A stretch of DNA of 64,000 bases from NCBI GenBank assembly GCA_934621295.1, contig CAKTVB010000001.1:124001-188000 (forward strand), written 5' to 3'. Source of the stretch: an uncultured Collinsella sp. (lineage in GTDB: Bacteria > Actinomycetota > Coriobacteriia > Coriobacteriales > Coriobacteriaceae). Position 1 is the stretch's first letter. Every line of letters starts with the position of its first letter. This document shows positions 1 to 8,068 of the stretch, one piece after another. The position numbers and the translations under genes were made by a program. The notes under the pieces are model-generated. The model saw only the letters and a program-made list of their open reading frames with translations, was not told where the DNA came from and did no database searches.

Positions 1-1021
1 AGATGCGGTCGGCGCCGGCAAGGCCCATGACCACGGCGTTGATCTGCTGCGAGATCTGGCCGATCTGTCCGCAGAACTGCCTGGTCATGTTGAGGAACGG
101 CACTACGACGGCGATGGAGAGCGCGGTGCCGGAGATGGAGAGGTTCGGCACGCCCAGCGCCAAGAAAATGCCGCCGGCCAGTGCGACCAGCACGTAGAGC
201 AGGTTGCCCAGGTTCATGAGGATGGGCATGAGGATGTTGGCGTACATGTTGGCCTTCTGCGAGACCTCGAAGAGCTTCTCGTTGCGCTCGTCGAAATCGG
301 CCTCGGCGGCGGACTCGTGGCAGAACGCCTTGACGACCTTCTGGCCGTTCATGACTTCCTCGATGTGGCCCTCGACTACGCCGAGCTCGGTCTGCTGGGC
401 GATGAAGAAGCGCGCGGAGTTGGAGCCCAAGAGCTTGGTCATAAGGGCCATAAAGGCAACGCCGGCGATAATCACCAAGCACATCCAGACGGAGTAGTAC
501 AGCATGATGAAGAGCACCGTAACGATGATGATGCTCGTCATGAGCAGGTTGGGCAGCGACTGGCTGATCATCTGACGCAGCGTGTCGATATCGTTGGTGT
601 AGTGCGACATGATGTCGCCGCGCTGGTGCGTATCGAAGTAGCGGATTGGCAGGTCCTGCATGCAGTTGAACATTTTTTCGCGCAGCTTCTCGAGCGAGCC
701 CTGCGTGACGACGGCCATCGCGCGGTTCCAGAAGAGCGCAGAGAGCACGCCGACGGCATAGATGCAGCCAAGCGTTACGACCAGGTTCAAGATCTGCGGA
801 CGAGCGGCCTCCCAGTCGCCGGACTGCCATGAGGTGCTGATGATCTCGAGGGCGCGCTGCAAGAAGGTGGGGCCGATGGCGTTGATGACGGCGCAAGCGA
901 TGACGCCAAGCGTCACCAGGGGCAGAAGCACGGGATAGAACGAGAAGAGCGTCTTGATAAGACGGGAGAACGTGCCGGGCTTGCGGTTCTTGGCGCGCTC
1001 GGCGGTAGTCGCCTTACTCAT
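1..1021 (-). CDS. ABC transporter, fused permease/ATP-binding half-exporter (3' part outside window)
   Basis: This is the N-terminal membrane domain of a type IV ABC half-exporter (MdlB/LmrA type). The minus-strand reading frame from the ATG at 1021 begins MSKATTAERAKN and runs open to the window edge. The coupling segment carries the typical HQRGDIMSHYTNDIDTLRQ motif, followed by several hydrophobic membrane segments. The nucleotide-binding domain lies beyond position 1. Its start overlaps the stop of the upstream half-exporter by 8 nt (ATGAGTAA), so the two are probably translationally coupled and form a heterodimer that exports drugs, peptides or lipids. The substrate cannot be told from the sequence. 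The MarR gene at the head of the operon makes drug or stress control likely. Confidence 0.9.
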   Translation of the reverse strand, partial: MSKATTAERAKNRKPGTFSRLIKTLFSFYPVLLPLVTLGVIACAVINAIGPTFLQRALEIISTSWQSGDWEAARPQILNLVVTLGCIYAVGVLSALFWNRAMAVVTQGSLEKLREKMFNCMQDLPIRYFDTHQRGDIMSHYTNDIDTLRQMISQSLPNLLMTSIIIVTVLFIMLYYSVWMCLVIIAGVAFMALMTKLLGSNSARFFIAQQTELGVVEGHIEEVMNGQKVVKAFCHESAAEADFDERNEKLFEVSQKANMYANILMPILMNLGNLLYVLVALAGGIFLALGVPNLSISGTALSIAVVVPFLNMTRQFCGQIGQISQQINAVVMGLAGADRI

Positions 1022-2804
1022 GCGCCTCGCCTCCTTCCTTCTCTACGGCATCCATGGCAGGAGCCTGGGCCTCTTCGGTCATTTTGTTCTGCGAGGTGAA
1101 GGTCTCGCGGTAGATCTCGCTCGTCTTGAGCAGCTCGTCATGGTTGCCGATCTGCGCGATGCGGCCGCCCTCCATGACGATGATGCGATCTGCATCCTGC
1201 ACCGAGCTGATGCGCTGGGCAATGATGAGCTTGGTCGTGTTGGGCAGGTAGCTTGCCAGCCCTGCGCGAATCTTGGCGTCGGTCTTGGTGTCGACGGCGC
1301 TCGTGGAGTCGTCCAGGATCAAGACCTTGGGGTGACGCAGCAGAGCGCGCGCGATGCAGAGGCGCTGCTTCTGGCCCCCGGAAACGTTGGAGCCGCCCTG
1401 CTCGATCCAGGTGTCGTAGCCCTTGGGGAAGCCATCGATAAATTCGTCGGCGCAGGCAAGGTGCGCGGCTTCGCGGACTTCCTCATCGGTGGCGTTGGCA
1501 TCGCCCCAGCGTAGATTCTCGGCGATGGTGCCCGAGAACAGAACGTTTTTCTGCAGCACCATGGCTACCTGATGACGCAGGGCGTCCAGATCGTAGTTTC
1601 GAACATCGACGCCGCCTACGCGCACGGTACCCTCGGTGGCGTCGTACAGACGCGCGATGAGGTTCACGAGTGAGGATTTGGCCGAACCCGTGCCGCCGAT
1701 GATGCCGATGGTCTCGCCGCTCTTGATGTGCAGGTCGATGTTTTCCAGGGCTTGGCGCTCGGCGCGCGCGGAGTACTTAAAGCTCACGTGGTCGAAGTCG
1801 ATGGAGCCGTCGGCCACCTCGTGCACGGGCTCGGCGGGATCGGCGATCGTGGGCTCGGCGGCCAGCACCTCGGTAATACGGTGCGCCGATTCGTCGGCCA
1901 TGGTCACCATGACAAAAATCATCGACAGCTGCATCAGGCTCATCATAATCTGGAAGCCGTAGGTAAAGGTCGAGGACAGCTGGCCCACGTCGAACAACGT
2001 GCCTTGGCTCGTGATGATGAGCTTGGAGCCCAGGTAGATGATGACAACGAACGCGCCGTTGACGCAGATGTTCATCATGGGGTTGTTAAAGGCAAGCAGC
2101 TTCTCGGCGCGGGTGAAGTCCATCTGGACGTTGTGCGCAGCGGCCGCGAATTTCTCCTTCTCGTAGTCCTCGCGCACATAGCTCTTGACCACGCGCATGC
2201 CGGTGACGTTTTCCTCGACGGACTCGTTGAGCGCGTCGTATTTGTGGAACACGCGGGCAAAGATCGGACGTACCTTGTAGATGATAAAGAACAGGCCAAA
2301 GCCCAACAGTGGGATGATGACCAGGTAGACAAACGAGACGCTGCCGCCCATGGCGTAGGCCATGATGAAGGCGAAGATCAGCACCAGCGGCGAGCGCACG
2401 GCGATGCGGATGAGCATCATAAAGGCCTGCTGTACGTTGTTGATGTCGGTAGTGAGGCGGGTGACGAGCGAGGAGCTCGAGAACGCGTCGATATTGGCGA
2501 AACTGAACGTTTGAATCTTGTAGAACAGATCGTGGCGCAGGTTCTTGGCAAAACCGCAGCTGGCGTGGCTACAGGTGATGCCGGCTGCGGCGCCAAAGGC
2601 GAGTGAACACAGCGCGATAATCGCAAGGATGCCGGCGGTGGGCAGGATGTCTGCGACGGCGGCGCCATCCTTGATGGAGTCGATAAGGTTTGCGGTGACA
2701 AACGGGATGCTCATCTCGCAGATGACCTCGCCCAATACCAGCAGCGGCGTGGCGATAGTGACTTTCTTGTAGTCACGGATGCTTGCTGCAAGCGTTTTAA
2801 TCAT
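1014..2804 (-). CDS. ABC transporter, fused permease/ATP-binding half-exporter (596 aa)
   Basis: A complete half-exporter of about 596 residues, with six predicted membrane segments in the first ~310 residues and a C-terminal nucleotide-binding domain. The Walker A reads GGTGSAKSS, with Ala where Gly usually precedes the Lys. The signature is NVSGGQKQR, the Walker B is VLILDDSTSAVD and the H-loop region is IIAQRISS. In Walker B the usual Glu after the Asp is Asp (LDDS), so this may be the site with weak hydrolysis in a heterodimer. I chose the ATG at 2804 (MIKTLAAS); an open frame runs about 100 codons upstream, but that part is out-of-frame MarR sequence. The start overlaps the MarR stop by 8 nt (ATGATTAA), and the 3' end overlaps the partner gene by 8 nt. 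Confidence 0.93.
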   Translation of the reverse strand: MIKTLAASIRDYKKVTIATPLLVLGEVICEMSIPFVTANLIDSIKDGAAVADILPTAGILAIIALCSLAFGAAAGITCSHASCGFAKNLRHDLFYKIQTFSFANIDAFSSSSLVTRLTTDINNVQQAFMMLIRIAVRSPLVLIFAFIMAYAMGGSVSFVYLVIIPLLGFGLFFIIYKVRPIFARVFHKYDALNESVEENVTGMRVVKSYVREDYEKEKFAAAAHNVQMDFTRAEKLLAFNNPMMNICVNGAFVVIIYLGSKLIITSQGTLFDVGQLSSTFTYGFQIMMSLMQLSMIFVMVTMADESAHRITEVLAAEPTIADPAEPVHEVADGSIDFDHVSFKYSARAERQALENIDLHIKSGETIGIIGGTGSAKSSLVNLIARLYDATEGTVRVGGVDVRNYDLDALRHQVAMVLQKNVLFSGTIAENLRWGDANATDEEVREAAHLACADEFIDGFPKGYDTWIEQGGSNVSGGQKQRLCIARALLRHPKVLILDDSTSAVDTKTDAKIRAGLASYLPNTTKLIIAQRISSVQDADRIIVMEGGRIAQIGNHDELLKTSEIYRETFTSQNKMTEEAQAPAMDAVEKEGGEAHE

Positions 2805-3300
2805 CAAGTCCCTCCCAAGTGTTTCGAATCTTGTTGAGCATAGTGAGCAGCTGTTCGCGCTCTTCGAGCGTGAGGGCCGAGAACGCTTCGCTGCGGAATT
2901 TGATACGTGCAGCTTGTTCAAGCTCTGCCTGGCGTGCGCCCTCTTCGGTGAGCTTGACGATGAGCTGCCGACGGTCTTCGGTGCTGCGCGAGCGCTCGAT
3001 GAGTCCGATGGCTTCGCACTTGGAGAGAATCTCGGAGAGAGAGCCGGGCTTAAGGGCAAAATGCAAGCCCAGTTCCTGCTGGGAAATCTTGCCGCCATGT
3101 CTGGCGATCAGGCAGATGATGGGGGCTTTGCCAGAGGTGCCGCCTCCATGGAAGTGCAGATAGTGTCCGCAATAGCCAAGGCCATTGAGAATCTGTTTCG
3201 CGAGCTTGTCTTCGGCGTTTTCGGGTTCGGGCAGATCTTCGGGATCTTTTCCCAAGAGGCGAGGCAGGCCGCATGCGCCGGAGGCTTTTTCTGCTGTCAA
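2797..3300 (-). CDS. MarR family transcriptional regulator
   Basis: A winged-helix regulator of the MarR family. It shows the recognition-helix region KPGSLSEILSKCEAIGLIER followed by the wing STEDRRQLIVKLTEEG, and a C-terminal dimerisation helix. The open frame can start at GTG 3309, but the Shine-Dalgarno AAAGGAG abuts that GTG directly. The TTG at 3300 sits at normal spacing (about 8 nt after GGAG), so TTG 3300 is preferred and gives about 167 residues. It is the first gene of an operon with two ABC half-exporters, joined by an 8-nt overlap, and probably represses the pump until a ligand binds. The 3301-3524 gap holds its promoter region and a nested hairpin at 3440-3470. Confidence 0.9.
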   Translation of the reverse strand: MTAEKASGACGLPRLLGKDPEDLPEPENAEDKLAKQILNGLGYCGHYLHFHGGGTSGKAPIICLIARHGGKISQQELGLHFALKPGSLSEILSKCEAIGLIERSRSTEDRRQLIVKLTEEGARQAELEQAARIKFRSEAFSALTLEEREQLLTMLNKIRNTWEGLDD

Positions 3301-3439
3301 AAAGGTCACTCCTTTCGTTCTTCTTCGTTATCTTTGAGGTACACGAATAATGAGGGTACCGCACGATATATGGTTGTCAAGGTACCGAAGGATGTTTTTG
3401 AGAAGAATATACAGGGTGGATAGCTCGCTCTTTCGGGTT

Positions 3440-3470
3440 TATGCAAGGCCCGTAGGGCCACTTGTGCATA
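3440..3470. repeat. Nested hairpin between the MarR operon and the phosphatase gene
   Basis: Outer arms TATGCA/TGCATA enclose inner arms GGCCC/GGGCC with a 3-nt loop. It lies 56 bp downstream of the phosphatase stop (minus strand) and about 140 bp upstream of the MarR start. It has no clear T-run, so it may be a weak terminator of the phosphatase gene or simply secondary structure. Confidence 0.4.
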
Positions 3471-3524
3471 CGCCCTAAGATTTAGAGCTTGCTGGCACTC
3501 GATCCTATGTCGAAAGCCGATTTG

Positions 3525-4007
3525 CTATAGCTGTTTGAGCAAGGCTTCGCAGCCGGCGAGGACGTCCTCATACGTGACATCGAAATTGCCGGTATACCAG
3601 GGGTCGGCGACATCGCGGTCGCTGCCAGCGAGGCTCAAGAGCTTGATCACTTTGGCGCAGCCGTCGGCTTGCGCTTCGGGTTCGTGCTTGAAAATGCGGC
3701 GAAGGTTGCGGATATTGGCGTTGTCCATGCCGATGATAAGGTCCCAGTCGGAGTATTCATCGCCGCGCACCTGACGCGCGCGATGCGGTACCAAAGGCAC
3801 GCCCATCTGGCGCAGTTTGGTCACGGTCCCATAGTGCGGTGAGTTGCCGATTTCTTCGGTCGAGGTGGCGGCGGAGTCGATAATAAACTCATCGCTGCGG
3901 CCCGCCTGACGCACAAGTTCGGTGAACACCGACTCAGCCATGGTCGAGCGGCAAATATTGCCGTGACATACAAAGAGAACACGATGGACGGGTTTGAGGC
4001 TATTCAT
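3525..4007 (-). CDS. Low molecular weight protein-tyrosine phosphatase
   Basis: A cytoplasmic phosphotyrosine phosphatase of the LMW-PTP family, 160 residues, which is the usual length. The P-loop CX5R is at residues 14-20 (CHGNICR) followed by Ser21. The general acid Asp is at 135 in DPWYTG. Such enzymes act on tyrosine-phosphorylated proteins, in bacteria often the regulators of polysaccharide export, but no tyrosine kinase is seen nearby. The next upstream gene on the same strand encodes an acyltransferase-3 protein, 36 bp away, so the two may be co-transcribed. Confidence 0.95.
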   Translation of the reverse strand: MNSLKPVHRVLFVCHGNICRSTMAESVFTELVRQAGRSDEFIIDSAATSTEEIGNSPHYGTVTKLRQMGVPLVPHRARQVRGDEYSDWDLIIGMDNANIRNLRRIFKHEPEAQADGCAKVIKLLSLAGSDRDVADPWYTGNFDVTYEDVLAGCEALLKQL

Positions 4008-4043
4008 GACCAGCTCTCTCCAAACGAAGCCAAGTACGACGTG

Positions 4044-5150
4044 TTATCGAACGGCGTCCCTAGGCCCTGACGATGCCAGCGAGCGCGACAGGTTCATGCT
4101 GGGAACCTCGATTATGCGCCAGAACGCAACGGAGACGAGCATGCTTGCGGGCAGCGAGACCGCGGCAATCGCGAGCGGGTCGACAATCCCGAGCCTGGGC
4201 AGCAGGGCAACGAGCGCACCGATGACAATGGCGTGGGTAAGGTAGAGGCTGTACGACACCTTTCCCAAAAAGACCATGGGGGCCGCAGAGAGCGCACGGC
4301 GCGTGAACCCGTCGGCGATCGCGACGACAACCACCACCAGGCAGGCCGCGTTCATGGCGGTGGACTTCAACGCCTCGAGGACCCCGCCGGGATGCCACAC
4401 GAGCGAGAGCTCGATAACACCAACGGAGGCCACAAGCAGCACCAGCTCGGCCAGCATTGAAAGCTTGACGGCCTTGATTTTGTCGAATTGCCGGGCCACC
4501 ATGGCGCCAAGCCAGAACATCAGGCAAAAGCGCAGCGGAAAGTAGCCCGTCCAGTGCGAGACAAGCACCGCAATAAAGGTCGCAACAACCGCCAGACCCG
4601 TCCGGCGAATCCTTGATATGCACCAGATGGCCAGCGGAAGCGTCAGGCTAAACCAGAGCTCCCAGCTCATGGACCAGACGGGAGAGTCAACGCGGACGAG
4701 CTGCGCGCCAAAGAGGCTGTTGAGGCCATCGGACACGTTGAACAGCACGTCGAACTGCATGAGGATGTCATGAACCGCAGTGGGAAGGCCCGCGTCGTAG
4801 GCGACGGCAAGCGCGGAGCGCGACGTAGACCCCAGGCGCCAGGCCACGTAGCCCGCAGGAAGGGCCAGCGCAATCGCCGCAAACAGCGGCACGCAAAGGC
4901 GGACGACCCTTCTTGAGTAATAGCCAAGCCAGTCGTACCCGCCGTTTCCCATGTGCTTAAAGGGAACAAGAGACAGCACTATGCCAGACAGGATGAAGAA
5001 CACCATAACCGACGCGGAGCCAGGGAAGAGGCTCGGACCCCCCGCGCCAAACGGCTTGACCATGATGTCGACGTGATACAGGAACACCATCAGCGCCCCA
5101 AGCCCTCGCAGGCCGTCAAGCGACAAGACGCGCTTCTCGTGAGCAGGCAT
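4044..5150 (-). CDS. Acyltransferase family 3 membrane protein
   Basis: An integral membrane O-acyltransferase (Acyl_transf_3, OatA/NodX-like) of about 368 residues with roughly ten hydrophobic segments. The N-terminal signature SLDGLRGLGALMVFLYH contains the R-x10-H pair (Arg15, His26) typical of the family. The open frame extends further upstream, but ATG 5150 (MPAHEKRV) has GGGG at good spacing and starts right before the family motif, so it is preferred. The family moves acyl groups onto cell-wall or exopolysaccharide sugars; the acceptor here is unknown. There is no extracellular SGNH domain. Confidence 0.88.
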   Translation of the reverse strand: MPAHEKRVLSLDGLRGLGALMVFLYHVDIMVKPFGAGGPSLFPGSASVMVFFILSGIVLSLVPFKHMGNGGYDWLGYYSRRVVRLCVPLFAAIALALPAGYVAWRLGSTSRSALAVAYDAGLPTAVHDILMQFDVLFNVSDGLNSLFGAQLVRVDSPVWSMSWELWFSLTLPLAIWCISRIRRTGLAVVATFIAVLVSHWTGYFPLRFCLMFWLGAMVARQFDKIKAVKLSMLAELVLLVASVGVIELSLVWHPGGVLEALKSTAMNAACLVVVVVAIADGFTRRALSAAPMVFLGKVSYSLYLTHAIVIGALVALLPRLGIVDPLAIAAVSLPASMLVSVAFWRIIEVPSMNLSRSLASSGPRDAVR

Positions 5151-5224
5151 CGTCACCCCTTCCTTCGTGCATTCGAGCAGAGTGCCCCAATATATCATGG
5201 ATTTAGCGTACATTTTGACGAGAA

Positions 5225-5255
5225 AGACCCCCAAATCGGGCGGATTCGGGGGTCT
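5225..5255 (-). terminator. Rho-independent-type terminator, minus strand
   Basis: Arms AGACCCCC (5225-5232) and GGGGGTCT (5248-5255) pair perfectly, with four more inner pairs. On the minus strand the stem is followed by TTTCTCGTC, a weak U-tract. It would end transcripts coming from the MFS stump region before the acyltransferase gene. Confidence 0.55.
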
Positions 5256-5319
5256 GGCTCATCTTTATGTACGCTGTCCGGAGCCGCGACCGCCGGCAGC
5301 AAGGGCGCCGGCACCCGCC

Positions 5320-5541
5320 CTACTCGGCCTCGGCCGCCTCCTCGCGGCGGACGACCTCGTCAATGAGGATGGCGTCGCCGTGCTTGGCACCGGCCACGGA
5401 GAGGCCCATGAGCACACCCATGCCCGTGATGTAGGCAAAGAGCATGGCAGGGTTGACGTCCATGACCACGCCGGAGAGGATCGGGGTGATGACCTGCGCG
5501 GCCATGCTCACCGTGTAGTAGTAGCCGGAGTAGCGGCCCAC
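5320..5541 (-). pseudogene. 3' remnant of an MFS/GPH-type sugar transporter
   Basis: A 73-codon frame that starts abruptly with GRYSGYYYTVSMAAQ and continues through two hydrophobic segments to a charged tail. This is the C-terminal part of SLC45/GPH-like major facilitator proteins, where a GxYSGxYYTxSM stretch is typical. No membrane segments 1-10 and no ribosome site precede it. The sequence upstream of 5541 passes straight into the promoter region of the divergent kinase gene. I read it as a 5'-deleted pseudogene; the deletion end lies near 5541-5550. A short functional protein is unlikely. Confidence 0.75.
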
Positions 5542-5652
5542 AGGTAAACAATTCTATCGAGAGCCTAGCGGATGGGTGTCCCTTATGCGTCGCTGCGCTA
5601 CACTGGGGCAACCGCGGCGTCGCATGGGCGCCCGCATCATTAAGGGGAGCAA

Positions 5653-6480
5653 ATGAAAAACACCCAGCAGCTTCTGCTGATCAACGACATGTGCGGCTAT
5701 GGCAAGGTGGCGCTTTCGGCCATGCTGCCCGTGCTTTCGCACATGGGGTATCGCATTCATAACCTGCCTACGGCCCTGGTGTCCGATACGCTCAATTACC
5801 CTAAGTTCTATATTCATGACACCACGGAATATGTGCGCGAGAGCCTTGCTATCTGGGAAGACCTGGGCTTTGAGTTCGATGCGATCTCCACCGGTTTCAT
5901 CGTGACGGAGGAAGAGGCGCACATCATCTCCGATTTTTGCCATCGTCGTGCCAAGACGGGCACCAAGGTGTTCGTCGACCCCATCATGGCAGACAACGGC
6001 AAGCTGTATTCCGGCGTACCGGAGTCCACGATCGGTTTGATGCGCAGCCTGGTTGAGTGCGCGGACTGCGCGGTGCCCAACTATACCGAGGCGTGCCTGC
6101 TTACCGAGACGTCTATGGAGGGCGAGCTCACTTTCGAGGCGGCCCGTGCACTGGTCGATGCCGTGCGCGACCTTGGCGCTAAATCGGTAGTTATCACGAG
6201 CTGCAAGGTTGACGGTGCCGATGTCATTATGGGCTTTGACCATACGACCGGCAAGTATTTTACCGTGCCCATCGATATGCTTCCCGTGTACTTCCCGGGT
6301 ACGGGCGATACGTTTTCCAGCGTGCTACTGGGCCGCGTGATGCACGGATGGTCGTTGGAACGTGCTTCTGCCGATGCTGCGCGCGTGGTGCGCGAGCTTA
6401 TTGCTCGCAACGCCGATCAAGAGGATAAGTCTGCGGGCATGCCTATCGAGGCCTGCCTTGACGTGATTGACGGTGAGTAG
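5653..6480 (+). CDS. pdxK: Pyridoxal/pyridoxamine kinase (PfkB superfamily)
   Basis: A 275-residue ribokinase-fold kinase that phosphorylates pyridoxal or pyridoxamine in the vitamin B6 salvage pathway. It begins with the substrate-side motif INDMCGYGKVALS (residues 10-22) and carries the catalytic anion-hole motif GTGD at 216-219, just after the FP of the family. VFVDPIMADNGK (107-117) is typical of COG2240. A ribosome site AAGGGGAGC precedes the ATG at good spacing. Its stop is followed within 2 bp by the start of the small TIGR04076-type gene, so the pair is an operon. The exact vitamer cannot be decided from sequence. Confidence 0.9.
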   Translation: MKNTQQLLLINDMCGYGKVALSAMLPVLSHMGYRIHNLPTALVSDTLNYPKFYIHDTTEYVRESLAIWEDLGFEFDAISTGFIVTEEEAHIISDFCHRRAKTGTKVFVDPIMADNGKLYSGVPESTIGLMRSLVECADCAVPNYTEACLLTETSMEGELTFEAARALVDAVRDLGAKSVVITSCKVDGADVIMGFDHTTGKYFTVPIDMLPVYFPGTGDTFSSVLLGRVMHGWSLERASADAARVVRELIARNADQEDKSAGMPIEACLDVIDGE

Positions 6481-6481
6481 C

Positions 6482-6802
6482 GTGGCAAAGGAACCGATGG
6501 GCGAGGGGACCGCGAACCTCAAGCCTGCAGGTGCGCCGCGTGGCAAGCGCCCGAGCATTCGCATTACCTGCGTGGACCAGCTGGGGAAGTGCCGCTGCCA
6601 TCATGGTCACAAGCCGGGCGACGTCTTTGACTTCGACCGCGATCGCGGCAAGCTCTGTCCCATGGCCTGCCATGTTGGCTTTCCCTATATCGATATCCTG
6701 CGCTATGGCGGTACCGTTCCCGGCAACGAGCCCGGCACGGCCAAGTTCTGCTGCCCTGAGGTCGATACCCTCAACGTCTTTTTGGCCGAAGTCGTGGAGT
6801 AG
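6482..6802 (+). CDS. TIGR04076 family cysteine-rich protein
   Basis: A small protein (106 residues from GTG 6482) with the pattern of the TIGR04076 family: a short beta-strand (IRITCVDQLGKCRC), a conserved HKPGDVFDF, then GKLCPMACH and a C-terminal CCPE. Six cysteines in spaced pairs suggest metal or redox chemistry, but the family's function is not established. Alternative in-frame starts are TTG 6467 and GTG 6473, which would overlap the kinase gene. GTG 6482 is favoured by the GGTGAG just upstream, formed by the last codons of the kinase. It is translationally coupled to the kinase gene. Confidence 0.75.
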   Translation: MAKEPMGEGTANLKPAGAPRGKRPSIRITCVDQLGKCRCHHGHKPGDVFDFDRDRGKLCPMACHVGFPYIDILRYGGTVPGNEPGTAKFCCPEVDTLNVFLAEVVE

Positions 6803-6874
6803 CTTGGGTACGAGCGTTCTGGTTGGTCCTGGCGTGATTTTGACGAAATCCGGGCTCTCTAATTGCAAGAAGTC

Positions 6875-6906
6875 GTTCTTAGAGCGCCTGCAAAAATTCT
6901 AAGAAC
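6875..6906. repeat. Inverted repeat unit IR1 (9-bp arms, 14-nt centre)
   Basis: GTTCTTAGA at 6875-6883 pairs with TCTAAGAAC at 6898-6906 around a 14-nt centre. It is the first of two tandem units with a 50-bp period, located between convergent genes. See the findings. Confidence 0.85.
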
Positions 6907-6924
6907 AAGTTTTGACCCTAAATC

Positions 6925-6956
6925 GTCCTTAGAATGTTGCGCGTTGCTCTAAGGAC
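6925..6956. repeat. Inverted repeat unit IR2 (9-bp arms, 14-nt centre)
   Basis: GTCCTTAGA at 6925-6933 pairs with TCTAAGGAC at 6948-6956 around a 14-nt centre. Compared with IR1, the third arm base changes T to C and its partner A to G, so pairing is kept while the sequence differs. The flanks (TCG before, ACAA after) are also shared. A third half-site, GTTCTTAC, occurs at 6965-6972. Confidence 0.85.
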
Positions 6957-6979
6957 AAATTCTCGTTCTTACGTAAAAC

Positions 6980-7015
6980 AAAAAACGGGGTGCAGCTCGA
7001 TTGAGATGCACCCCG
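6980..7015 (-). terminator. Terminator of the glmU-prs operon (minus strand)
   Basis: On the minus strand a GC-rich stem (GGGGTGCA/TGCACCCC, 12-nt loop) is followed by GTTTTTTG. It lies just downstream of the prs stop at 7040 and is a standard Rho-independent terminator. Confidence 0.88.
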
Positions 7016-7039
7016 CATTGCCTGCTATGTCGCAAAGAC

Positions 7040-8026
7040 TTACATGGCAAAGTCGCCGCCGATGAGGCGGGACACGGACTCCTCGTTGTACACAGCGGCG
7101 ATAGCGCTGGCAAACTCGTCGGCCACGGTAATGGTCTTGATCTTGCCGCCAACCTCGACGGGGATGGCATCGGTGACCACGCACTCCACAATGGGGGCGT
7201 CGTTCAGGCGCTCGATGGCCTTGCCCGAGAAGATGCCGTGGGTGGCGCACACGTAGATGTCGCCGGCACCCAGGGCCTTGAGCTCGCGGACGTTGGCGCA
7301 CAGGGTGCCTGCGGTGTCGATCATATCGTCGTTGATGATGCAGGTCTTGCCCTTGATGTCGCCGATGATGCCCATGACCTCGGCCTGGTTGTGGTGCGGA
7401 CGGCCCTTGTGGGCGATTGCGAGGTCGCAGTCGAGCATGTCGGACAGCTTCTTGGCTGCCTTGGCACGGCCCACGTCCGGAGACACGACAACGAGGTTGT
7501 TCTTGTCGAGGTCCATGGCGTTGTAGTAATCGGCGAACAGCGGCAGGGCGGACAGGTGATTGACCGGGACGTTGAAGAAGCCCACGATCTGGCCCTGGTG
7601 CAGGTCGAGCGTGATGATGTTGTTCACGCCGGAGCACTCGAGCAGGTCGGCGACCAGACGAGCGGTGATGGGCTCGCGCGGAGCGGCCTTGCGGTCCTGA
7701 CGGGCATAACCGTAGTGCGTGATGACGGCGGTAATGGAACGAGCGGAAGCGCGCTTGGCGGCGTCGGCAGCGACCAGCACCTCCATGAGCATGTCGTTGA
7801 CGTTTTCGCCAGCGATGGACTGGATCAGGAAGACATCGGCGCCGCGGACGGTCTCCTCGTAACGAGCGTAGATCTCGCCATTGGCAAACTGCTCAAGAGC
7901 GAGGCCGGAAAGCTCGACCCCCAGGATGTCAGCGATTTTCTGCGCGAGCGGACGGTTGGAAGAACCGGCATACACACGCATGGTCTTGTAGATCGCCCGC
8001 CTTTTGGTGGGATCGTTAGTTGGCAT
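7040..8026 (-). CDS. prs: Ribose-phosphate pyrophosphokinase (PRPP synthetase)
   Basis: Makes phosphoribosyl pyrophosphate from ribose 5-phosphate and ATP for nucleotide, histidine and tryptophan synthesis. At 328 residues it is slightly longer than the usual ~315, through an N-terminal extension before MRVYAGSSNRPLAQKIA. Visible motifs are DLHQGQIVGFF, the flexible-loop region VSPDVGRAKAAKKL and the PRPP-binding INDDMIDTAGTL. It lies 42 bp downstream of glmU on the same strand, and the glmU-prs order is common in Gram-positive bacteria. A strong ribosome site AGGAGTAGGGGCAG precedes the ATG. Confidence 0.96.
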   Translation of the reverse strand: MPTNDPTKRRAIYKTMRVYAGSSNRPLAQKIADILGVELSGLALEQFANGEIYARYEETVRGADVFLIQSIAGENVNDMLMEVLVAADAAKRASARSITAVITHYGYARQDRKAAPREPITARLVADLLECSGVNNIITLDLHQGQIVGFFNVPVNHLSALPLFADYYNAMDLDKNNLVVVSPDVGRAKAAKKLSDMLDCDLAIAHKGRPHHNQAEVMGIIGDIKGKTCIINDDMIDTAGTLCANVRELKALGAGDIYVCATHGIFSGKAIERLNDAPIVECVVTDAIPVEVGGKIKTITVADEFASAIAAVYNEESVSRLIGGDFAM

Positions 8027-8068
8027 CTGCCCCTACTCCTTAGTACGTACTTGACCCTTGTCGTTGAA

